Assembly: GCA_910580005.1 (NCBI GenBank)
Contig: CAJTXH010000039.1
Location: 1-21,878 of the forward strand
DNA: 21,878 bases
DNA from: an uncultured Lachnospiraceae bacterium
GTDB lineage: Bacteria > Bacillota > Clostridia > Lachnospirales > Lachnospiraceae
Reading direction: 5' to 3'
Part shown: one piece after another, positions 1-6,691 of the stretch
Position numbering within the stretch: the stretch's first letter is position 1
Layout of the letters: each line of letters begins with the position of its first letter
Position numbers and translations under genes: made by a program
The notes under the pieces: model-generated
What the model saw: the letters and a program-made list of their open reading frames with translations, nothing else
What the model was told of the DNA's origin: nothing
The model's database searches: none

Positions 1-579
1 TGCTGAAAGCACTGCTAGTTACTATGAACAGCGTAGCTGTGAATAGTAACAATACTGTACCAGAGCATGTCTGGTGATTCTGAAACTGGAAACAGCAATG
101 CAAGGGGATGGGGCACAAAAGGTTCAAATGGTGCTGGTTGCAAGTTTACTGCTGCTAAACAGGAGATGCAGTGTGATATTATATGGGACAGTATAAGTAC
201 ACTGGATTTTAAAATAAGTGATGGAAGTACACTTAAAGGGGCATTTGTACAAGATGAAAGCAATGCTGGCAATGGCGGCAGTGGATATGCTAATGTTACA
301 ATAGATAGTTCATCCATCTGGATTGTAACGGGTGACAGCACTATATAACAAAAAGCAAAAATGTTATTAAAGAAACCACAAAAACTATAAAGGCTGGAAA
401 GATTTTTAAAATAAAGGCTGGTAAAGGTGCAAAAGTTTCCAAAGTTTCAGACAGGAAAATTGTAAATGTTAAAATAAAAGAAAAATTTGCAGTTATAAAA
501 GGTAAAAAAAACTGGAAAGGCTGTTATAACTATAAAAAACAAGGACACCACTTATAAAATTAATGTAAAAGTTAAATAG
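1..579 (+). pseudogene. 3' remnant of a secreted carbohydrate-binding protein with C-terminal Ig-like domain, frameshifted
   Basis: The 5' end lies outside the window. From about position 52 frame 1 reads a Gly/Asn/Ser-rich beta-helix-like segment (RGWGTKGSNGAG, STLDFKISDGSTLKGAF, SSSIWIVTGDST) resembling the Cthe_2159/DUF4353 carbohydrate-binding family. It ends at TAA 346-348. Coding continues in frame 3 (SKNVIKETTKTIKAGKIFKI, KVSKVSDRKIVNVKIK), a Lys/Gly-rich Ig-like tail common in Lachnospiraceae surface proteins, then returns to frame 1 after an A8 run at 504-511 (GKAVITIKNKDTTYKINV) and stops at 577-579. The breaks look like one extra TA near 343-347 and one extra A in the A8 run, together +3. 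Before position 52 no frame joins cleanly, and a strong palindrome sits there. Family assignment comes from remembered sequence style, so it is moderate; the broken reading frame is seen directly. Sequencing error is an alternative. Confidence 0.6.
18..50. repeat. 33-bp palindrome (GTTACTAT...ATAGTAAC hairpin)
   Basis: An 8-bp outer stem (GTTACTAT 18-25 with ATAGTAAC 43-50) and a 5-bp inner stem (ACAGC 28-32 with GCTGT 36-40) are perfect. A GA/GA internal mismatch separates them and GTA forms the loop. The outer arms recur at 2226-2252, so this looks like one member of a dispersed palindromic family. It lies at the broken 5' part of the pseudogene. Confidence 0.6.
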
Positions 580-582
580 GAT

Positions 583-595
583 GGACGGTTTCTGT
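583..595 (-). repeat. 13-bp copy of the ACAGAAACCGTCC intergenic motif
   Basis: The + strand reads GGACGGTTTCTGT. The reverse complement, ACAGAAACCGTCC, is identical to 21780-21792 and matches 12 of 13 bases at 13899-13911. It sits just after the pseudogene stop and before the terminator. Shared length is short, so common origin with the other copies is tentative. Confidence 0.35.
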
Positions 596-607
596 ACTGT
601 CTGGTAT

Positions 608-640
608 AAAAAACACTTAGGATTTTCCTGGGTGTTTTTT
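608..640 (+). terminator. Rho-independent terminator after the carbohydrate-binding remnant
   Basis: An A6CACTTAGGA arm pairs with TCCTGGGTGT6 around a TTT(T) loop, with two G-T pairs, and ends in six T. The A run at the start makes it potentially bidirectional. It separates the remnant from the spoIIIA operon. Confidence 0.8.
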
Positions 641-668
641 GCATAAATTTATTTTATACTCATATACA
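641..668 (+). promoter_or_regulatory. Possible sigma-E promoter of the spoIIIA operon
   Basis: GCATAAAT (641-648) and CATATACA (661-668) are separated by 12 bp and loosely resemble the sigma-E -35 and -10 elements (ATATT and CATACAAT types). In Bacillus subtilis spoIIIA is transcribed from a sigma-E promoter, which is why this site was sought. The match is imperfect. Confidence 0.35.
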
Positions 669-715
669 TTGTGTAAAGGAATATTTATTAAGTGCATGTG
701 AAGAGGAGGCGGGTT

Positions 716-1711
716 ATGGACAAGGATAATACAGGGCATGTTTTGCAGATACTTCCTGTTGCAATAAGAAAAAGGTTTTCTGAAGTTTTTAAGGACTTGT
801 CTGATGTGCAGGAGATACGTTTAAGGGCGGGAAGGCCGCTTATAATTTTATATGGCAAGTGTGAATATTTTTTAGGTATAAACAGTGGCCTTACGCATAA
901 TATAAAAAAGGCATATTATGTTTCTGCCGGGGAATTAAGGGAAACAGTGGATTATATAAGCAGTTATTCAAGATATGCTTTTGAAGAGGAGCTGAGGCAG
1001 GGATATATTACTATACAGGGAGGCCATAGAATAGGTGTGGCAGGAAAAATAATATGGGAGAATGGAAGAGTAAAAAATATGGGTAACATAACATTTATAA
1101 ATATAAGGGTAGCACACCAGATACAAGGATGCAGTGAGAAACTTATGCAATATATAAGGCATGGTGACAGTATTTATAATACTCTTGTTATTTCCCCGCC
1201 AAGGTGTGGCAAGACTACGCTTTTAAGGGACATGATACGCATACTTTCTAATGGTGACAGTAGTAATAGAGGGTTTACAGTTGGTGTTGTAGATGAGCGT
1301 TCAGAACTTGGGGCATGTTACAGAGGATGCCCACAGAATGACCTTGGATGCCGTTCTGATGTGCTGGACGGATGTCCAAAGGCAGAGGGGATGATGATGC
1401 TTGTCCGCTCAATGTCACCAGAAATTATTGCAGTTGATGAGATTGGCTCTAACCAGGACGCAAATGCAGTAGATTATGTAATGAACTGCGGAATACGTGT
1501 AATTGCTACAATACATGGGCTTGATATGAGTGAAATCAGGAACAAGCCTGTGCTTGGAAGCCTTGTGAAAGAACAGGCTTTTAAACGGTACATATTGTTA
1601 GAGGCGGGCAAAATAGGAAAAGTAAGCAAGGTATTTGATGAAAGGGGTTCAGTTATATATAACCAGGAATGTTTTATGCAAGGAGATACAGGCGGGGTGA
1701 AAAGTGCGTGA
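716..1711 (+). CDS. spoIIIAA: Stage III sporulation protein AA, ATPase
   Basis: This is the cytoplasmic ATPase of the SpoIIIA-SpoIIQ channel, related to type II/IV secretion ATPases and needed for late forespore gene expression. At 331 aa it is near the usual family length. The Walker A motif SPPRCGKTT is at residues 160-168 and Walker B (IIAVDEIG) at about 237-244. Typical SpoIIIAA segments EIRLRAGRPL and QGYITIQGGHRIGVAGK lie upstream. The ATG at 716 was chosen over an in-frame GTG at 692 because AGAGGAGG (702-709) lies 6 bases before it. It is the first gene of the operon, and its stop overlaps the spoIIIAB start. The Walker A glycine is replaced by Ser, which I believe is normal for this family. 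Confidence 0.97.
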   Translation: MDKDNTGHVLQILPVAIRKRFSEVFKDLSDVQEIRLRAGRPLIILYGKCEYFLGINSGLTHNIKKAYYVSAGELRETVDYISSYSRYAFEEELRQGYITIQGGHRIGVAGKIIWENGRVKNMGNITFINIRVAHQIQGCSEKLMQYIRHGDSIYNTLVISPPRCGKTTLLRDMIRILSNGDSSNRGFTVGVVDERSELGACYRGCPQNDLGCRSDVLDGCPKAEGMMMLVRSMSPEIIAVDEIGSNQDANAVDYVMNCGIRVIATIHGLDMSEIRNKPVLGSLVKEQAFKRYILLEAGKIGKVSKVFDERGSVIYNQECFMQGDTGGVKSA

Positions 1712-2223
1712 TAAAGTTTATAGGCGTAGTTTTTATAATATCAGGCGGCGTGCTTGCAGGGCATTATTTTGCAGAGAAAAGCCTTATACGTATACATATT
1801 TTAGAGGAACTTGAGCAGGCTCTGCAGTTTATGTATGGCGAGATAGAATATGCGGCATCTGATATTACAGGAATATTTAGAAGCCTTTCATCCAGAAGCC
1901 GGTATTGTGAGGATTTCTGGCTTTATATGCATGACAGGCTTTTGGAAAATGAGGGTGGTGCTTTATACAGCATATGGGAGGATGGCCTGGATAAAAGCGT
2001 GTGGTCTAAGTACCTTTTATATGAAGACAGGCTTTTTATGGATGAAACTGGAAAGAATATTGGCAATTTGGACAGGCAGAGCCAGCTTCATACACTTGAA
2101 ATATTTAAGAAAAGGCTTGGTAATATAATAGTTGCAGCAAGAAGTGAGTATAAAGGAAAAGCAAAGGTATGCCACGCAGCAGGGGCAGCGGCAGGAATTT
2201 TTTTAAGCATACTGTTAATTTAG
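1708..2223 (+). CDS. spoIIIAB: Stage III sporulation protein AB
   Basis: This is the SpoIIIAB component of the mother-cell channel, resembling the GspF/PilC-like inner-membrane platform proteins of type II secretion. It has an N-terminal hydrophobic segment (FIGVVFIISGGVLAGHYFA), a helical core (EELEQALQFMYGEIEYA, ERILEN-type residues follow) and a C-terminal hydrophobic segment (AAGAAAGIFLSILLI). The GTG at 1708 was chosen: it overlaps the spoIIIAA stop as GTGA and gives 171 aa, the length known for B. subtilis. An in-frame ATG at 1669 would add 13 charged residues before the membrane segment and is less likely. A 61-bp gap with a palindrome separates it from spoIIIAC. Confidence 0.93.
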   Translation: MIKFIGVVFIISGGVLAGHYFAEKSLIRIHILEELEQALQFMYGEIEYAASDITGIFRSLSSRSRYCEDFWLYMHDRLLENEGGALYSIWEDGLDKSVWSKYLLYEDRLFMDETGKNIGNLDRQSQLHTLEIFKKRLGNIIVAARSEYKGKAKVCHAAGAAAGIFLSILLI

Positions 2224-2225
2224 CG

Positions 2226-2252
2226 TTACTATAACAAGGTTGTGTATAGTAA
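2226..2252. repeat. Intra-operon palindrome, second GTTACTAT-type hairpin
   Basis: TTACTATA (2226-2233) pairs with TATAGTAA (2245-2252), extended by ACA/TGT across one bulged G, with a four-base loop. The outer arm sequence matches the hairpin at 18-50. There is no T tract, so it is not a canonical terminator. It lies between spoIIIAB and spoIIIAC and could affect mRNA stability or processing. Confidence 0.55.
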
Positions 2253-2284
2253 TAGATGGGCTTATGGAAGGACAGGGTGTATAA

Positions 2285-2482
2285 ATGACAATTAATCTTA
2301 TTTTTAAAATTGCTGCCGTAGGAATACTTGTATCGGTGCTTGGACAGGTTCTTAAACATTCGGGAAGGGATGAACAGGCATTCCTGGTAAGCCTTGCGGG
2401 GCTGATACTTGTGCTGTTATGGGTAGTACCATATATAGAAGATTTATTTGAAACAATACAAAGGCTGTTTGCAATGGGATGA
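2285..2482 (+). CDS. spoIIIAC: Stage III sporulation protein AC
   Basis: This is a very small integral membrane protein (65 aa; about 68 in B. subtilis) of the SpoIIIA channel. Two hydrophobic segments are visible (LIFKIAAVGILVSVLGQVL at residues 5-23 and FLVSLAGLILVLLWVVPYI at 33-51), separated by a polar loop KHSGRDEQA, the family signature arrangement. The start ATG is preceded by GGAAGGA at 2265-2271, a somewhat long spacing. spoIIIAD begins 16 bases downstream. Order and membrane pattern make the assignment firm despite the small size. Confidence 0.93.
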   Translation: MTINLIFKIAAVGILVSVLGQVLKHSGRDEQAFLVSLAGLILVLLWVVPYIEDLFETIQRLFAMG

Positions 2483-2498
2483 AAGGCAGGTTTTTTAT

Positions 2499-2873
2499 AT
2501 GATAAAAGTTGCTGTTATAGGGGTTATTGCCATTTTTCTTGCAATGGCTGTTAAGAATGACAAACAAGAATTTGCTATGCTTGTTATTCTTGCTGCAAGC
2601 CTTATTATACTTGGACTTGCCTTGTCAAAGATAGATGATGTACTAGAAGTAATACATATGGTGGAGGAATATCTTGGTGATAATTCTATGTATATAAATA
2701 TCCTGCTTAAAATGGTGGGGATTACATATGTTGCAGAGTTTTCTTCTAACTTATGCCGGGATGCAGGTTTTGGTGCAGTTGGAAACCAGATTGAATTTTT
2801 TGGAAAGGTTATGATAATTGCTGTAAGCATGCCTGTTATTAAGTCGCTTATACAGACTATTTCAGCATTCTGA
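2499..2873 (+). CDS. spoIIIAD: Stage III sporulation protein AD
   Basis: This 124-aa membrane protein is homologous in build to SpoIIIAC, with extra membrane segments. Hydrophobic stretches include VAVIGVIAIFLAMAV near the N-terminus, FAMLVILAASLIILGLAL at about 22-39, and VMIIAVSMPVIKSLIQTI at the C-terminus. A conserved-looking ITYVAEFSSNLCRDAG segment lies between. The ATG at 2499 was chosen because AAAGGCAGG (2482-2490) lies 8 bases upstream; an in-frame ATG at 2448 would overlap spoIIIAC and add 17 residues without membrane character. An 81-bp gap follows before spoIIIAE. Confidence 0.93.
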   Translation: MIKVAVIGVIAIFLAMAVKNDKQEFAMLVILAASLIILGLALSKIDDVLEVIHMVEEYLGDNSMYINILLKMVGITYVAEFSSNLCRDAGFGAVGNQIEFFGKVMIIAVSMPVIKSLIQTISAF

Positions 2874-2954
2874 CCATGCAGTAATAAGGTTTCTATAAAC
2901 CAGGGAGGCTTTCTCAGCTTTGAAGAAGGCATCCATAATAAAGAGGGACAAGGT

Positions 2955-4016
2955 ATGTATATGGATGATATTACTGGCAGCATTATTCAGGAGATATCAG
3001 ATGGTGAGATACAAAAGGTTATAGATGAAACTCTTAAAGGAGGGCATTTTAATTTTTCAGATTATGTAGGAAGCATTATAAACGGGCAGAGCCCTTTCTC
3101 ATTTGAAGAAGCATTAAAGTATATTCTGGATGGTATTTATGGCAATATTGTACAGGAAAAAAATATTTATATATACCTGGTTGTTATAGCTGTTATGGGT
3201 GCGCTTGTTGCTAACTTTTCTAAGCTGCTGCAAGGGAAAAAAGTTGCTGAGACAGCATTTTATATGGTTTATATGTTGTTTTTTTCGGTTCTTGCGGTAT
3301 CATTTACCCAGGTGTGCAGCATCGCCACAGAAACCCTTGTAAATGTATCTGATTTTTTAAAGGTATTTTCAACAGCGTATTTTACATGCATTGCATTTAC
3401 AGATGGAAGTATAGCAGGCAGTGTATTTTATGAATTTACCCTGGTTATGATGAATGTGGCAAGTTATGTAGTAGTAAAATTTGCACTTCCTGCCATACAG
3501 TTTTATTTTTTTCTGCGCATTGCCAGCCAGATTTCGGAAGAAGATATATTTTCAAGGCTTGCAAAACTTGTTAAGGATATTGTAAGTACAGGGCTTAAAA
3601 CAATGTTTGGAATTATTATGGGGGCAAATGTTGTACAAGGTCTTGTAGTGCCTGTTGCTGCTGAAGCAAAGAACTCCCTGGTTGTCAAAATGGGAAGTGC
3701 AATACCTGGCATTGGCAATACAGTCGGGAGTGTGGCAAGCACAGTTTTATCTGCTGGCAAACTTGTAAAAAATGCTGTGGGTATAACAGGCATAATTGTT
3801 GTTGTGTTTATTTGCCTTGTACCTTTAACGGGAATACTTATAAGCAAATTTATGTACCAGTTAATTTCTGCATTTATCCAGCCGGTGTCAGACAAAAGGA
3901 TTACAAACTGTCTTGATGCTGTAGTGGAGTCGCTTAAAATGCAGCTTTATGCAACAGGTACTGGATGTATGATGTTTGTTATTTCCATTGCGATTACAAG
4001 TGCCATGACCACATAA
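2955..4016 (+). CDS. spoIIIAE: Stage III sporulation protein AE
   Basis: This is the largest membrane subunit of the channel, 353 aa with several hydrophobic segments: about 71-89 (IYIYLVVIAVMGALVANFS), 99-119, 150-180, and a C-terminal group (GIIVVVFICLVPLTGILI, MMFVISIAITSAMTT). A glycine-rich central stretch (SAIPGIGNTVGSVASTVLSA) resembles the family. AAGAGGG at 2941-2947 supports the ATG at 2955. The B. subtilis protein is longer (about 399 aa) and starts with a signal peptide, which I do not see here: the first 60 residues are polar. The in-frame sequence back to 2874 is open but has no start codon and no hydrophobic stretch. Confidence 0.93.
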   Translation: MYMDDITGSIIQEISDGEIQKVIDETLKGGHFNFSDYVGSIINGQSPFSFEEALKYILDGIYGNIVQEKNIYIYLVVIAVMGALVANFSKLLQGKKVAETAFYMVYMLFFSVLAVSFTQVCSIATETLVNVSDFLKVFSTAYFTCIAFTDGSIAGSVFYEFTLVMMNVASYVVVKFALPAIQFYFFLRIASQISEEDIFSRLAKLVKDIVSTGLKTMFGIIMGANVVQGLVVPVAAEAKNSLVVKMGSAIPGIGNTVGSVASTVLSAGKLVKNAVGITGIIVVVFICLVPLTGILISKFMYQLISAFIQPVSDKRITNCLDAVVESLKMQLYATGTGCMMFVISIAITSAMTT

Positions 4017-4050
4017 GTATTCCACGGCAATGGCACAGAGAGGGGGAGTT

Positions 4051-4716
4051 ATGGCTGCTTTTGTTAAGAGTGTGTTAATATTTACGCTTCTTGTAACAGT
4101 GATGAAAGGTTTAATAAACAGTGACAGTTTCAGGATGTATTTTAAGTTTTTCAGCGGGCTTGTGCTTATCCTGCTTATGCTTACCCCGCTGGTAAATTTC
4201 CTGTCAGGCGGCAGTAGCTGGTACAGCCTGCTTGAACAGGAAATTTTTAATTTTAACCTGGAGGGGATAAATGATGAACTGGAAGTAGCTGACGGGAAGT
4301 TTGAGGAGATTATAAGGGAAGAATGTAAGAAAGATATTGAAAAACAGATTATAAAACTTGCAGATAACAGGGGGATTGTTGTTGAAGATATAGATATAGG
4401 GCTTGGAAACCAGGATGGTTCTATACAGGTTAATTCAGTTGATATCAGTATTAATAAAGATGGCGTGGAAGGTTATGGAAGTATAAATGAAACTGGAAAT
4501 AATGCTTATGGTACAGGGGATATAAAAGAAATAGAAAATGTAGAAGATATAAAAAATATAGAGGTTGCAGAGGATGCTGGCAGCATGGAAGCTGTAGATG
4601 CCATGTCAGATGAAGGAAATAAGAGAAAGGCGTCAGGAAAAAATGTCCGTAAATTGAAGAAGGATATAAGCACTTATTTTATTATAAAGGAGGCAGCAGT
4701 AAATATATGGGAATAA
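4051..4716 (+). CDS. spoIIIAF: Stage III sporulation protein AF
   Basis: This channel protein has two N-terminal membrane segments (residues about 5-20 and 33-51) and a C-terminal domain that in B. subtilis has a ring-building fold. At 221 aa it is slightly longer than the usual 200 or so. The family motif region (EEIIREECKKDIEKQI, GIVVEDIDI) is present. Residues about 145-205 form an acidic, Gly/Asn/Glu-rich, low-complexity stretch that looks like a lineage insertion. The ATG at 4051 was chosen because AGGGGGAG (4041-4048) directly precedes it; ATG 4030 would add 7 polar residues. It ends 10 bases inside spoIIIAG. Confidence 0.9.
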   Translation: MAAFVKSVLIFTLLVTVMKGLINSDSFRMYFKFFSGLVLILLMLTPLVNFLSGGSSWYSLLEQEIFNFNLEGINDELEVADGKFEEIIREECKKDIEKQIIKLADNRGIVVEDIDIGLGNQDGSIQVNSVDISINKDGVEGYGSINETGNNAYGTGDIKEIENVEDIKNIEVAEDAGSMEAVDAMSDEGNKRKASGKNVRKLKKDISTYFIIKEAAVNIWE

Positions 4717-5363
4717 AGTGGGATGGCAGGCGTCTGGGAAAATTTATGGAATACAGGGGACAGGTTATCCAGAAAATAGGGCTGTGGCGTATTGTGCTTG
4801 TAATAATTGCAGGAATTGTGCTTGTTGTGGCGTCTGTTACAGATAAAAAAGGGAATAATGGATTATATAAGGATGATAATGCAGATACTTTTTACAATAA
4901 TAGTGAAGAAAGTGGCTATGCCAGTTCTTCTGGGCGTCTGGATGAGTCTGCTGCACTGGATGCAATGTCAGAGTATGCCGCAAGGGAAGAAGACAAGCTT
5001 GAGAAAATCCTTGGACAGGCTGAGGGCATTGGCAGGGTTAAGGTAATGATTACGCTTGCTTCTTCAGAAGAACATATGGTGTTACAGGATACTGACAATA
5101 AAGAAAATACTATAGAGGAACACGACCGGAATGGTGGAACAAGGCAGCAGGAGGAGTATAGTTTAAAAAGTGAAAATGTGATAATTTCATTAGATGGCAG
5201 TGAACATCCTTATGTTGTGCAGGTAAATTCGCCTAAAATAGAGGGAGTGGTAGTTGTAGCAGAGGGGGCAGGCAATGGAAAAAAAGATAGTGAAATAATT
5301 GATGCAGTTGTGGCATTATTTTCGGTTGAACCTCATAAAATCAAAGTAATGAAGATGGAATAA
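4707..5363 (+). CDS. spoIIIAG: Stage III sporulation protein AG
   Basis: This is the bitopic channel protein whose extracellular ring-building domain forms the large mother-cell ring in B. subtilis. It has a short cytoplasmic N-terminus, one membrane helix (LWRIVLVIIAGIVLVVAS, about 26-43), a low-complexity linker, and the conserved domain: EDKLEKILGQAEGIGRVKVM at about 92-111, YVVQVNSPKIEGVVVVAEGA at about 171-190, and a C-terminal ALFSVEPHKIKVMKM. Its 218 aa match the family. AAGGAGG at 4687-4693 precedes the ATG by 13 bases, and the start overlaps spoIIIAF. A second ATG at 4746 has a poorer ribosome site. Confidence 0.94.
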   Translation: MGIKWDGRRLGKFMEYRGQVIQKIGLWRIVLVIIAGIVLVVASVTDKKGNNGLYKDDNADTFYNNSEESGYASSSGRLDESAALDAMSEYAAREEDKLEKILGQAEGIGRVKVMITLASSEEHMVLQDTDNKENTIEEHDRNGGTRQQEEYSLKSENVIISLDGSEHPYVVQVNSPKIEGVVVVAEGAGNGKKDSEIIDAVVALFSVEPHKIKVMKME

Positions 5364-5386
5364 TGCAAAGAAAGGATTTTAATGAA

Positions 5387-6091
5387 ATGAAGAAAACGTC
5401 ACACAAAAACCAGATTATTATTACTGCGCTTGCTGTAATGATAGTAGTAGCTGGTTATCTTAACTTTACCGGCCAGGAAATCAGCACAAGCGGCCTTACA
5501 AAAAGCAATAAGGAAACAGCTAGCAATAATAACAGCAAAGATAAAGAGGATAAGAGTGGTTCTGGGGAACAGACAGCGGACAACAGTAAAGAAGACGGGG
5601 ATATTACAAAAGATATTTCAGCAGAAGACATAGGCAGTGATGGTTATGTAGTTGCTGATACTGGCGATGTAGTAGCATCAGAAGAAAACCCAGGTGAAGC
5701 AGTAATGGTTTCAAACACAATAGGGGCAGACTATTTTGCATCTGCAAAACTGGCAAGGGAACAGACACGTGCAAAGAATAAAGAAACACTTATGAATATA
5801 GTTAATAATAAAGCTATTGCTTCGGCAGACAAAAAATCTGCAATAAGGCAGGTAGCCAATATTACAAAAAACTCTGAAAAAGAAAATGCTGCTGAACTTA
5901 TGCTACAGGCAAAAGGTTTCCAGAATGCAGTTGTAAGCATAAACGAGGGCAATGCAGATGTTGTAGTTGATGCAAATGGGCTTACAGAACAGCAGATAGC
6001 ACAGATAGAAGATATTGTCAGGAGAAAAACAGGCATAGAAGCAGATAAAATTGTAATAACACCTGTAAAAGTTACAGATAATAATGAATAA
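5387..6091 (+). CDS. spoIIIAH: Stage III sporulation protein AH, SpoIIQ partner
   Basis: This is the mother-cell half of the SpoIIIAH-SpoIIQ zipper, with a YscJ/FliF-like ring domain. One membrane helix (IIITALAVMIVVAGYLNF) starts at residue 11 and is followed by a roughly 70-residue Ser/Asp/Glu/Gly-rich linker. The ring domain has a helical part (FASAKLAREQTRAKNKETLM, KSAIRQVANITKNSEKENAA) and then the beta part (AVVSINEGNADVVVDANGLT, KIVITPVKV). I chose ATG 5387 because MKKTSHKNQIIITALAV fits the family N-terminus and AAAGG lies 11 bases before it. ATG 5363, coupled to the spoIIIAG stop as TAATG, is a real alternative adding 8 residues. Last gene of the spoIIIA operon. Confidence 0.92.
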   Translation: MKKTSHKNQIIITALAVMIVVAGYLNFTGQEISTSGLTKSNKETASNNNSKDKEDKSGSGEQTADNSKEDGDITKDISAEDIGSDGYVVADTGDVVASEENPGEAVMVSNTIGADYFASAKLAREQTRAKNKETLMNIVNNKAIASADKKSAIRQVANITKNSEKENAAELMLQAKGFQNAVVSINEGNADVVVDANGLTEQQIAQIEDIVRRKTGIEADKIVITPVKVTDNNE

Positions 6092-6108
6092 AGGATGAAA
6101 AAGGGGCA

Positions 6109-6160
6109 AGCGGACGCATGGTTTCCGTGTCCGTCTGCTAACAAAGAATAACTGGAAATT
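6109..6160 (+). repeat. Intergenic hairpin with adjoining ATAACTGGAAATT motif
   Basis: GCGGACG and CGTCTGC-side arms around GG-TTT-CC form an imperfect hairpin (6109-6139, one G-T pair and a two-base bulge) just after spoIIIAH. It is followed by ATAACTGGAAATT at 6148-6160, identical to 21812-21824. The order GTCCGT, then AACA-like spacer, then ATAACTGGAAATT is shared with 21786-21824, so this is likely the same repeat family. No T tract follows, so termination here is uncertain. Confidence 0.5.
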
Positions 6161-6177
6161 ATAACTTAAAGTAAAGA

Positions 6178-6205
6178 TTGCAAATCTTTGGCATTTTGGT
6201 ATAAT
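6178..6205 (+). promoter_or_regulatory. Sigma-A-type promoter for the asp23-nusB-...-argR operon
   Basis: TTGCAA (6178-6183, 4 of 6 to consensus) and a perfect TATAAT (6200-6205) are 16 bp apart. The -35 box is embedded in a perfect 7-bp inverted repeat, AAAGATT-GCA-AATCTTT (6173-6189), which could be an operator. The next start codon is at 6261. No better promoter was seen before the argR terminator. Confidence 0.6.
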
Positions 6206-6260
6206 AAGTTAAATGCAGGTGTATAACTTGTGTATATACCAGACTAAGGAGGGTACTGGC

Positions 6261-6638
6261 ATGTCAAAGGAACAGAAACCAAAGGAGTATGTTATGGAGA
6301 AAAAAGGAACGGGGGAAGTCAAAATTGCATCTGATGTTGTTGCTATTATAGCAGCGCTTGCTGCTACAGAAACTGATGGTGTAAGCTCAATGGCAGGAAA
6401 TATTACTAATGAGCTTATAGGCAAGTTTGGCATGAAAAAACTGTCAAAGGGAGTTAAAGTAACAATGGAGGAGGGTCTTGTACATGTAGATATTATGCTT
6501 AATGTAAAGTATGGTTACAGCATTAAAAGCGTATCAGAGCAGGTACAGAACAGGGTAAGCCAGCAAATTGAAACAATGACAGGTCTTGTAGTTCCTGAAG
6601 TAAATGTCAGGGTTGCAGGAGTAAATTTAAGTGAATAA
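6261..6638 (+). CDS. Asp23/Gls24 family envelope stress protein (YqhY/YloU-like)
   Basis: This 125-aa protein has the Asp23 pattern: GEVKIASDVVAIIAALAATE near residue 17, GVSSMAGN, a Lys/Gly-rich turn (KLSKGVKVTMEEG), VHVDIMLNVKYGYSIKSVSE, and a C-terminal GLVVPEVNVRVAGVNL. In B. subtilis an Asp23 paralogue (YqhY) sits between the spoIIIA/acc region and nusB, and members of the family have been linked to the membrane, lipid metabolism and envelope stress. The position matches YqhY, although accB and accC are absent here. AAGGAGGG (6246-6253) is 7 bases before the ATG, so the in-frame start at 6213 is rejected. Confidence 0.92.
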   Translation: MSKEQKPKEYVMEKKGTGEVKIASDVVAIIAALAATETDGVSSMAGNITNELIGKFGMKKLSKGVKVTMEEGLVHVDIMLNVKYGYSIKSVSEQVQNRVSQQIETMTGLVVPEVNVRVAGVNLSE

Positions 6639-6691
6639 TAATGTATAAACAGCAGCACAGGAAGGCAGGAAAGTAAGGTACGGTAGAGATT

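Noticed and set aside
6109..6139. Terminator for the spoIIIA operon
   Set aside because: The hairpin is imperfect and no T tract follows. I report it as a repeat; termination there is possible but not supported.
6092..6260. Missing accB/accC and, further on, folD, expected from the B. subtilis gene order
   Set aside because: No remnants are visible, and Clostridia often lack these genes at this place, so I do not treat it as a deletion.
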